A stretch of DNA of 59,633 nt from Planctomycetaceae bacterium (lineage in GTDB: Bacteria; Planctomycetota; Planctomycetia; Planctomycetales; Planctomycetaceae): NCBI GenBank assembly GCA_002722955.1, contig PBMZ01000138.1:1-59633 (forward strand), given 5' to 3'. Below are positions 52,375 to 59,633 of the stretch, piece after piece. How positions within the stretch are numbered: the first letter of the stretch is position 1; every line of letters begins with the position of its first letter. A program made the position numbers and the translations under genes. The notes under the pieces are model-generated. The model did no database searches and was not told the DNA's origin. It worked only from the letters and a program-made list of their open reading frames with translations.

Positions 52375-55300
52375 TTATTGAACTGACAATGATCGGTCTT
52401 TCGTATGTTGAACGCTTCGTACATTTCCGCTCTTGTCGACGGTCCATGTCGCAACGTGAGCGTTGGTCGTGACGCGACCGATGGATTTCGACGTGTTCGA
52501 GTAATTGACAAAGAAAACGCAGCGAATGCCATCTGTTTGCGTTACCTCAATCGCGTAGGCTTCGTGATCGGCGACGTGACGATCTTTCGACTTGACGGGC
52601 AATTGCTGGATGGATGCCACTTTTGATCTTGTGGATTCACGCCACGGCTCTTGAACGGTCGCGAAGACGGTAGACTTCGCGTTGCGGCGAAGCATCGCGT
52701 AGTCGATCTCGCCACCCACTGCTTCTGTCATTTGGATACCGAATAAGGCAACGGTGGTGTCTTTGACAGGTAGGCTCCAGAGGCGGACGTACGCTTTTTC
52801 GTGCAGAAGCGCACTCGATGATTTTTTGACGGGCTTTGTTCTTGGCGAGTTCTCCCAGATAACTTGGATCGGATCGTCGGTCGTGTGAGTGCGCGGATTG
52901 CGGGCGAAAGTCAGTGGGCCTGAGTCAGCAAGCTTTTCTTTCGCGAGCTGAAAGTTGACGCCGCTTGCCTCGCCGAATGAGTGGAACATCCAGTCGTATT
53001 CATGCGGTTCGTCGCTGCGGCAACCATGCAAGTCGACAATTCCGAAGTCGGTGGTGAAGACCGTGCGGCGCATGTAGATGCCGTCGTAAATCTTCGTCGA
53101 TTCGGCATCGATCCATTGCACTTTTGCATCGCCGTGTGACTCGCGAAGTTGGCCGACTTGCACGGCCGCGCCGCCACCGAACTGGCTCTTGCCGTCTGCC
53201 ACCACGACATTATGAGCGTAGCTGCGAGTATGAAATCCAGAGCCGACGGGTTGCAACATGCCATAGCCGTATTCCATGGAAACGATCTGTCCATTGAACG
53301 AAGGGATCGTTGCCAGCTTCGCGGCGTGGCCGTGCGAGCGACCGCCGTGTAAGCCATAGTCGAAGATGACTTCCTTCCAATCAATGGGTTCCGCGGACTC
53401 GCGATTGCGCAAGATGGCGAGACCCTTGACCGGGGCGATGTACACGTTCGGCCAAAGTTTTTCGACCAGTTGTTTGTTGTCCGCGTACTCCTTTCGAATT
53501 ACATCGGCTTTGGTTTTTGGTGGCGAACTGTTGACTCGTTGTGCTGCGGCAATCAGGTTGGGCCACAAGCCGAAATCTTTATCGCCATAGAGTTGCTTGG
53601 CCCAGGCGTAGAGTTCCTTGTTCGGGCTGCCGAATCCCGCACCGAGACCGTTCAGATTCACTCCGCCGCCGTCGTCGATGTTTGGAAATCCGCCACCGGA
53701 AAAGATGAAACTGGGATGAGCCGAAAACAGTTTTCGCAACGCGGGATCTTGTTTTACATCGAGGCCGAGGTCGCTGAGCTTCTTCAAGAACGTCGCGTAA
53801 CCGTTAACACCGCCGTAGCTGCCAAGCGAGCACTTGTGAATCCCGTCGGGTAGCACGACGTCACGAAAGACGTCGTAGAAGAAACTCAAGCCTTCGACCG
53901 GCGCGCGATCGCCAAGCACTTTGCCCATGGTCAAGAACGGCATGTCTTCCTTGTTGACCGCGGCGAAGTATTCGGGCGTCTCGAACAGCGGGCCACTCAT
54001 GGCTTCGTACATGCCCCAACGCACGACGTTGTGTTCGATCACCGATCGTTCTTGCGGTGTTAGCGCGTTCCAGATCAGGTCGAGCACATAAATGCCCATC
54101 GCGTGATAGTACCGTGGACCGAACTTTGATAAGTACCGTCCGCCAATTCGCCCGCCCCACCAATCGCGGTCTTCGCGATGCAGCGTGAAGTAAAAGTGCT
54201 TCGTTAAGTGAGTGTACTTGCGAGCGAAAACTCGCAGCATCTGATATGCCTTTCGTGCATAAGCTTTGTCACCGGTCAGGTAGTACGCCTCGGCCAGCAG
54301 TGTGATGCCGGTGTGAGGTTCGCGGCCCAGGGGCGTGTCTTGGTGGGGGGCCGCGCCGTAAAACTTATGTCCCATCATAGACGCCCACCGCGTGTCCCGG
54401 ACGCAGCAGATGAGATTCGTGTCGCTGTAAGTCTTTCGATAAGTTTCCGTTTTGCCCTTTTGCGGCGGAGCCTCGACCGTGAGCGACGTGACGAAATCGA
54501 TGTCGCCAGGTGGCGAGATACTTTTGACCTTCGGCATCTTGTGCCAGATGCCCGCGTAATCGACACCGGTTCGCTCCCAACCCGATCCGTAACCGTTGAA
54601 CTCGGCCGGACCGTCGGGAAGATACTGTTCGATTTCCGATGCGCTCATTTTCATCCAGGCGTCCAAAGCCGCCAGTCGGTTAGCTGACATCGTGCTCGGA
54701 AAGCCTCGCACGGGCGAACCATCGGCGATCTGGAAGTTTTGACTGCGCGTCCAATTCTTCAACGCCGTAGTCAGTTGTTTGGGATCGCGACTCTTGAGCC
54801 ATTCGCGAAACGCCGTTTGTAATTTTGGATCAGGCAAGTTCGTCAACACCGGATGTTGGGCCGTGGCCGCGGACTTGGCTGGAATCAAATTCCAAAGCCG
54901 ATACTTTTGCCGCAATGCGACGTTGCTGTTCCATAAGTAAATGTTCGCCCATTCGGAATTGTTTTCCAGCGATGCGGGCGACTCGAAAGTAACGACCAAT
55001 TGCTGTGTCTCGAATGGCTTCAATTCCATTTGATTGCGATCGACACTCACCTTCTGTCGTTGCATCTTTTCTGTGCCGACGACGATTTCGTAACTGCATG
55101 GTTCCTCGCAACGGTTCTTCAACTCGATGATGTAAGTGTCAAATCGATTGCCATCACGAACGGTCGACTTGTGATTGCTGACCCACCAGGACGGCGGTAC
55201 TCGGTATTGATCGATGTGCCGTGGATGGGTTGGCATTGGTCCAGCAGCATTGGAGACGAGCAAGGCATCATAGATTGGCTGAGCAAGTCCGCCCTTGAAT

Positions 55301-56490
55301 GCGACTTGGACGGCGTGTTTTCCGGCGTCGAGGTTCACTTTGTCGATAACATGCCACGCCCACATTTCAACGTCTCCGGCATGGCCGTTGTACGTTCCTG
55401 TCGGATAGAGTTCGAGCTGGCGTGGCTTGCCGTCGATTTGTACTTCAACTTGCGCGTAGTTCTCAGTCCAAGGCGTTTTGGCTGTCGAGTTCTGTGGCCA
55501 CAGTGGATGCATCTTCCGCTGCAAGCAGTAGCGTAACGCCAGCGCAAATTCCCCGGCCTCGTCGATTTGGACATGGAATGTTAGCGGCTTATTGCCCGGC
55601 TCGACGCATGCTCGGCCCGATGCCGTCGAAGCGTTGTTGGACTTCGTTTTGTGGCGATTGCCTTTCTCTGGTGGCGTCGGGCTGACGACCACCTTTCCAT
55701 TGCCGGCGTTGGCCTCTGCTTCGATGACTTTACCCTCGCGGGCCAACTTGGCCCATGCCGCCAGCCGTTTCGCCGTTGCTCGTTCTGCTTCGATTGCTTC
55801 GCGTTGCGCCAATAGTTTTTCCAGTGCCCCAACGTCACTTCCGTCGTAACGCATCAAGTCCCAAATCGCTCGCAAGCTCAGCACCTCGTCGAGTACGAAC
55901 AAATCATCTGCTGCCAATCCGACTGAGGGACCGCCGATTTCCAGCGTCACCGGAGTGCGGTCGAGATTGACGGCCAGCGACGCATAAGGCCGCGCCTTCC
56001 AAAACGCGCGCAGCATGCCTTTCGGCTTTGCGACGCCGCTTCCGTTTGCATCCCACGTGAGTGTGAGATGTTCGCGGCTGCCACGAACCCAGTAGAGCGC
56101 ATCGAAACAATCCAGATGAATCGTCCGGCTTTGCTCGTGCACAAAGACGCCACCACTTTTGGTCAGCGAGATAATGGGCTGACCATCCGCATCAAGCAAT
56201 CTGAGCAAATTGTCTTCTGGCGCCGCGAGCCATTCCTTGACCTCAATGATTTGCCAGAGAGCGATCGTCCATTCATCGCCTTTGAGCTTCTCCTTCAAGT
56301 CAAGTCGCAACGATTCTTGAGCGTCTCTTGTCGTAAACCAAGCTGCATTGCCGCGGATTGCAGGTCCGCGAACGCTACGCTTGTTGACCGTCTCGTCAAA
56401 CGATTCGTGCAGTAAGACCTTCGGTGCGGCCATCGCGGGAATGACCAAGAACAACGGTGCCACAATCGCTTGGTACATTCTGTTCATCAT
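52375..56490 (-). CDS. Very large heparinase II/III-like polysaccharide lyase
   Basis: From the ATG at 56490 (MMNRMYQAIVAPLFLVIPAM, signal cut after AMA) the product has 1371 residues, about twice a usual lyase. N-terminal ~230 residues form a LamG/concanavalin-like fold (HESFDETVNKRSVRG). A carbohydrate-binding-like domain follows (LTFHVQIDEAGEFALALRYC). Residues ~600-900 form an (alpha/alpha) barrel (LLAEAYYLTGDKAYARKAYQ). The C-terminal heparinase II/III beta region holds HGGRSHGHAAKLATI, RSYAHNVVVADGKSQFGG and YDWMFHSFGE, with likely catalytic His/Tyr. It would cleave uronic-acid polysaccharides by beta-elimination. It follows the DUF1501 gene by 27 bases. Confidence 0.82.
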   Translation of the reverse strand: MMNRMYQAIVAPLFLVIPAMAAPKVLLHESFDETVNKRSVRGPAIRGNAAWFTTRDAQESLRLDLKEKLKGDEWTIALWQIIEVKEWLAAPEDNLLRLLDADGQPIISLTKSGGVFVHEQSRTIHLDCFDALYWVRGSREHLTLTWDANGSGVAKPKGMLRAFWKARPYASLAVNLDRTPVTLEIGGPSVGLAADDLFVLDEVLSLRAIWDLMRYDGSDVGALEKLLAQREAIEAERATAKRLAAWAKLAREGKVIEAEANAGNGKVVVSPTPPEKGNRHKTKSNNASTASGRACVEPGNKPLTFHVQIDEAGEFALALRYCLQRKMHPLWPQNSTAKTPWTENYAQVEVQIDGKPRQLELYPTGTYNGHAGDVEMWAWHVIDKVNLDAGKHAVQVAFKGGLAQPIYDALLVSNAAGPMPTHPRHIDQYRVPPSWWVSNHKSTVRDGNRFDTYIIELKNRCEEPCSYEIVVGTEKMQRQKVSVDRNQMELKPFETQQLVVTFESPASLENNSEWANIYLWNSNVALRQKYRLWNLIPAKSAATAQHPVLTNLPDPKLQTAFREWLKSRDPKQLTTALKNWTRSQNFQIADGSPVRGFPSTMSANRLAALDAWMKMSASEIEQYLPDGPAEFNGYGSGWERTGVDYAGIWHKMPKVKSISPPGDIDFVTSLTVEAPPQKGKTETYRKTYSDTNLICCVRDTRWASMMGHKFYGAAPHQDTPLGREPHTGITLLAEAYYLTGDKAYARKAYQMLRVFARKYTHLTKHFYFTLHREDRDWWGGRIGGRYLSKFGPRYYHAMGIYVLDLIWNALTPQERSVIEHNVVRWGMYEAMSGPLFETPEYFAAVNKEDMPFLTMGKVLGDRAPVEGLSFFYDVFRDVVLPDGIHKCSLGSYGGVNGYATFLKKLSDLGLDVKQDPALRKLFSAHPSFIFSGGGFPNIDDGGGVNLNGLGAGFGSPNKELYAWAKQLYGDKDFGLWPNLIAAAQRVNSSPPKTKADVIRKEYADNKQLVEKLWPNVYIAPVKGLAILRNRESAEPIDWKEVIFDYGLHGGRSHGHAAKLATIPSFNGQIVSMEYGYGMLQPVGSGFHTRSYAHNVVVADGKSQFGGGAAVQVGQLRESHGDAKVQWIDAESTKIYDGIYMRRTVFTTDFGIVDLHGCRSDEPHEYDWMFHSFGEASGVNFQLAKEKLADSGPLTFARNPRTHTTDDPIQVIWENSPRTKPVKKSSSALLHEKAYVRLWSLPVKDTTVALFGIQMTEAVGGEIDYAMLRRNAKSTVFATVQEPWRESTRSKVASIQQLPVKSKDRHVADHEAYAIEVTQTDGIRCVFFVNYSNTSKSIGRVTTNAHVATWTVDKSGNVRSVQHTKDRSLSVQ

Positions 56491-56517
56491 GATTCTTTCG
56501 AAAACGAATCTCAAACC

Positions 56518-57927
56518 TCAGGCGATGACTTCCTTGATCACGTTGCCGCTGACGTCTGTCAGTCGCATGTCGCGGCCTCGGTGGTGGAATGTCAATTGCG
56601 TATGATCGAGGCCCAGCAGATGTAGACAGGTGGCGTGCAAGTCGGGAATGGAAACGCGATTCTCGACCGCCGCATAACCGAACTCGTCCGTCGCTCCGTA
56701 GCTTGTTCCGCCTTTGACGCCGCCCCCGGCGAGGAACATCGAGAAGCCGCGCGGATTGTGATCGCGGCCTTTGCTGCCTTGGTGAGTCGGCATGCGACCA
56801 AACTCGCCGCCCCAGATGATCAGTGTTTCATCCAGCAGACCGCGTTGCTTGAGATCTTGAATTAGTCCCGCGATCGGCTGATCGATTTCGGGGCAATGCT
56901 GCTCGAGGTTGCCTCGCAAATCGCCGTGAGCATCCCAACTGAGCATCTGGTCGCCGCCACCGGAGTACAACTGCACAAACCGCACACCACGTTCAACCAG
57001 CCGACGAGCCATCAGGCATTGCCGTCCAAAGTAGCCACTGATCGGCCGATCCATTCCGTACATCTTCTGCGTCGCTGCCGTTTCTTGCTCAACATCGACG
57101 GCTTCAGGTGCTGCCATCTGCATGCGATAGGCCAGTTCGTAACTGTAGATGCGAGCCGCCAGTTCTTGCTCGCCAGGATTCTTCTCCAAGTGTCGCTGGT
57201 TCAACCTCGCAAGTAGCTTCAGTCGAGCTCGTTGCTGCTCTGGAGTGATGTTGCTGGGTGGATTGAGATCGATGATCGGCTCGCCCTGGCTGCGAAATGG
57301 CGTCCCCTGATAAGCGGCGGGAACGAATCCTGACGTCCAGTTTTGTGCTCCACCGATTGGCCCGCCGCGATAATCCCACATCACCACGAATGCAGGGAGC
57401 GAATCGTTTTCACTGCCCAAACCATAGGTTGCCCACGCTCCCATACTCGGTCGACCAGCAAGCGTGAAGCCAGTGTTCATCTGGAATAATGCTGGTGCAT
57501 GATTGTTGGATTCGCAATGCAGTGAGCGAATCACGCACATCTCGTCGGCACAACTTCCGATGTGCGGAAACAGTTCGGAGATAGGCAGCCCCGATTCGCC
57601 TTGTCGATCAAATCGATACGGGCTGCGCATGGCCGTGGGTTTGGTCGTCTTGTTGAACGCGTCGTCTTTGTTGAAGACAGGAATTGACTTATCGTGCCAC
57701 TTGTCCAACGCTGGTTTTGGGTCAAGCAAATCGACATGGCTTGGTCCACCGTAGGCGAAGATGAAAATCACCGACTTGGCTTTCGCCGGAAAGTGCGAAG
57801 CGGCTGGCGCGAGCGGATTAACGCCAAGTCTACTTTCCTCGGCAAGCAGACTTTGCAACGCCAACCCACCAAACCCACAACCTGCGGTTTGCAGCAATCG
57901 GCGTCGAGACCAGAAGGAACGATTCAT
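56518..57927 (-). CDS. DUF1501 protein, Tat exported
   Basis: The 469-residue product has a twin-arginine signal (SFWSRRRLLQTAGCGFGGLA). The DUF1501 core follows: AKSVIFIFAYGGPSHVDLLD (GGPSHVD is the hallmark), MNTGFTLAGRPSMGAWATYG, RGVRFVQLYSGGGDQMLSWD, and LIWGGEFGRMPTHQGSKGRD. Overall fold is alkaline phosphatase/sulfatase-like. It lies 61 bases after the DUF1553 gene, the standard pair in planctomycetes, and 27 bases before the lyase. Function is unknown; the pairing hints at a shared exported complex. Confidence 0.94.
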   Translation of the reverse strand: MNRSFWSRRRLLQTAGCGFGGLALQSLLAEESRLGVNPLAPAASHFPAKAKSVIFIFAYGGPSHVDLLDPKPALDKWHDKSIPVFNKDDAFNKTTKPTAMRSPYRFDRQGESGLPISELFPHIGSCADEMCVIRSLHCESNNHAPALFQMNTGFTLAGRPSMGAWATYGLGSENDSLPAFVVMWDYRGGPIGGAQNWTSGFVPAAYQGTPFRSQGEPIIDLNPPSNITPEQQRARLKLLARLNQRHLEKNPGEQELAARIYSYELAYRMQMAAPEAVDVEQETAATQKMYGMDRPISGYFGRQCLMARRLVERGVRFVQLYSGGGDQMLSWDAHGDLRGNLEQHCPEIDQPIAGLIQDLKQRGLLDETLIIWGGEFGRMPTHQGSKGRDHNPRGFSMFLAGGGVKGGTSYGATDEFGYAAVENRVSIPDLHATCLHLLGLDHTQLTFHHRGRDMRLTDVSGNVIKEVIA

Positions 57928-57988
57928 GAATTCGCTTTCAGTGTAGTTGTCCTACTTGCCCACAATCGCCTTTGCCGGTTTTGGCCAG

Positions 57989-59633
57989 TCAGTCGACATA
58001 GACAAACTCGTTCAAGTTGAACATCACATGACACAGATCGGTTAAAGCAAGAACACCGGCTTGTTTCGAGTTTCGCTTGCCATGATAAGAACGCTGCTGT
58101 TCGAGGAACTCACGGGAGTCATTCTGTTCGTCGGTCGTTGGTTTGCGGGATAAGCTGCGCCAGTAGATCTGTTCGATCTGCTTGTCAAAGTCTGATCCAA
58201 CCAAGTTAGCCACGCGCCGTGCCATTATGGTTGCTTGCTCATTGGTGAAGGCGTCGTTCATCAATTGCAGGGCTTGCGTCGCCACGGTTGTGGTCAGCCG
58301 GCGTTCGCAACTTTGTGTGGTGGTTGGCGAGTCGAAGGCTTCGAGCATTGGCATTAACACCGAACGGCGGACAAAAATGTAAACGCTACGTCGCCAGTGC
58401 TCGGGCGTTTCGGTTTCGATAGTCGGCCATTTGCGCGTCGTACTGGTTTCGATAACACTGGGGTGAATCCGCGGTCGGACACCAGGGCCGTGCATTGATC
58501 GATTCAATGAACCGCTGGCTGCCAAGATTCGGTCACGAATCAATTCGGCTTCGAGACGTCGTTTGGGAAAACGGGATAACAGACGTGGGGTCAGCTTGCT
58601 GCTTGCGGCTTTCCTTGTTTTCGCAAGCTGGAAGCTTACGCCACTTTGGCGATAAACGCTCGACGTCATCATCAAGCGGTGCATGTGTTTGATGCTCCAA
58701 CCACTTCGGACAAATTCGCTCGCTAGCCAATCCAATAGTTTGGGGTGGCTAGCTTTCGAACCACGTAGGCCGAAATTGCTGGGGGTGTCGACTAAGCCCC
58801 GGCCAAAATGGTACTGCCAAATGCGATTGACCATCACGCGAGCCACAAGCGGATTCTCGGCTGATGTTAGCCAATCGGCGAGAGCCAATCGGCGACCTGT
58901 TGAGGCAATTGATGACGCCAACGGATTGAAGGCAACAGGACGCGTAGTAAGCGTCGCGGGAACAGCGGGTTGCACGACCGGTCCCGGTGTTCGATGGTCT
59001 CCGCGCAAGAACAAACGTGTCTCGCGCGGATCACGGCCGTTGTCGGCAATCGAACGAGCAATCGGCAGTCGAGCTTTCTTCGATTCCAGATTTCGAATCT
59101 GCTGGTTTAGTTCATCGATCGTCGCGAAGTCAGGGACGTTCTTCGGCGAGATCGCTGACGAAGGGTCGGGAAGCTGACCCATCAAAATCGATCCGTCGGA
59201 GCCTTGTACTTTCAGATTTCGCCAACGAGTTGTCGCCAGCCAATTGCCAATTCCGATACCGCCTTTTCGATGCCGTGAGTGCTTCAGGTCGAACAGCAAT
59301 CGGTCATCAACGTGAATTCGCATCGATTCGGCAACCACGCTCACGCGCAATTGATACCAGCGATTGTCTTGCAAGCTACCCGGTACTTTGCGAGTGATCG
59401 GGGCTGCGCCGCCATCGCAAACTTCCAGGCTATGTTCGCGGTTGTCGGAAACGCCCAAGCGTAACCAGTAGAATTCGTTGAGATTCGTCGCGCGAAACAT
59501 CAGCGAAACGCCGGCGTCGTATTGAAACGGTTCCTTGGTCCCGCCGGTCTTTTGAAACTCGACCTCGACGGTGTAATCTTTCCACTCCGGATCGCCGAAT
59601 ATCATTCGAACGTTCGTGGTCAGACGGTCTTGG
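57989..59633 (-). CDS. PSD1-type DUF1553 protein, C-terminal part
   Basis: The gene enters from the right edge and is open to the end of the window, so only the last ~547 residues are seen. The first part here is a LamG/family 16-like beta domain (FYWLRLGVSDNREHSLEVCD, GGIGIGNWLATTRWRNLKVQ). The DUF1553 domain follows: RRLALADWLTSAENPLVARV, VMVNRIWQYHFGRGLVDTPS, and the C-terminal NDAFTNEQATIMARRVANL. DUF1549 and cytochrome-like CxxCH motifs, which normally precede it, should lie outside the window. It leads the operon with DUF1501 and the heparinase-like lyase. Confidence 0.9.
   Translation of the reverse strand, partial: QDRLTTNVRMIFGDPEWKDYTVEVEFQKTGGTKEPFQYDAGVSLMFRATNLNEFYWLRLGVSDNREHSLEVCDGGAAPITRKVPGSLQDNRWYQLRVSVVAESMRIHVDDRLLFDLKHSRHRKGGIGIGNWLATTRWRNLKVQGSDGSILMGQLPDPSSAISPKNVPDFATIDELNQQIRNLESKKARLPIARSIADNGRDPRETRLFLRGDHRTPGPVVQPAVPATLTTRPVAFNPLASSIASTGRRLALADWLTSAENPLVARVMVNRIWQYHFGRGLVDTPSNFGLRGSKASHPKLLDWLASEFVRSGWSIKHMHRLMMTSSVYRQSGVSFQLAKTRKAASSKLTPRLLSRFPKRRLEAELIRDRILAASGSLNRSMHGPGVRPRIHPSVIETSTTRKWPTIETETPEHWRRSVYIFVRRSVLMPMLEAFDSPTTTQSCERRLTTTVATQALQLMNDAFTNEQATIMARRVANLVGSDFDKQIEQIYWRSLSRKPTTDEQNDSREFLEQQRSYHGKRNSKQAGVLALTDLCHVMFNLNEFVYVD

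Overview
The window looks like a chromosome segment of a planctomycete, probably a Pirellulaceae (Rhodopirellula-like) bacterium. The evidence is the stack of families that are concentrated in this phylum: DUF1501, DUF1552, DUF1553 and DUF1592/1588/1585 proteins with PSCyt-type CxxCH motifs, a Ser/Thr kinase fused to a P-loop NTPase and an FGE-like domain, vWA/STN-like proteins, the futalosine menaquinone route, and large secreted proteins. Genes are loosely packed, operons are short, and Shine-Dalgarno sites are often weak.

Layout. 1-5.4 kb (minus): a tripartite efflux operon (TolC-like lipoprotein, a periplasmic adaptor carrying four EF-hands, and the first codons of a MacB-type permease). 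5.4-6.15 kb: gene-poor DNA with a REP-like hairpin pair. 6.15-10.25 kb (plus): a vWA protein whose reading frame breaks at a ten-A run and continues in the -1 frame. Then come a family-5 uracil-DNA glycosylase, a radical SAM protein (minus), a DUF4173 membrane protein, a thioredoxin-like lipoprotein, a zinc-ribbon/beta-propeller protein and a nitrilase. 20-23.4 kb (minus): a beta-oxidation pair (hydratase/dehydrogenase, then thiolase). 23.5-25.3 kb (minus): an LRR protein and a PfkB sugar kinase, divergent from a Tat-exported sugar isomerase-like protein. 26.4-28 kb: a broken xisH, an intact xisI and an SMP-30-like propeller. 28.1-32.3 kb: a bi-domain oxidoreductase and an ABC exporter.

32.4-37.9 kb (minus): a 1487-aa kinase/STAND-NTPase/FGE-like receptor followed by an unrecognised 300-aa protein built from two copies of one domain. 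This is the best candidate for an undescribed signalling or conflict module. 38-41.4 kb is a graveyard of accessory DNA around the menaquinone genes mqnB-mqnD: two relics of a RAYT-type transposase, a long REP-like hairpin, the N-terminal stump of a TIR-domain gene and the 3' end of an IS3 transposase.

41.4-44 kb: an acetamidase-like protein, an aquaporin with a Cys-containing tail, a tRNA-Arg(TCG) and a beta-helix protein fragment. 44.2-59.6 kb is a catabolic/secretory island of two convergent groups. The plus group is DUF1592 cytochrome - DUF1552 - ankyrin - amidohydrolase - propeller glycosidase-like. The minus group is DUF1553 - DUF1501 - a very large heparinase II/III-like lyase. It resembles the carbohydrate-degradation clusters planctomycetes use on algal polysaccharides; the substrate cannot be told from the sequence.

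All functional calls come from reading motifs by eye; no database search was possible.
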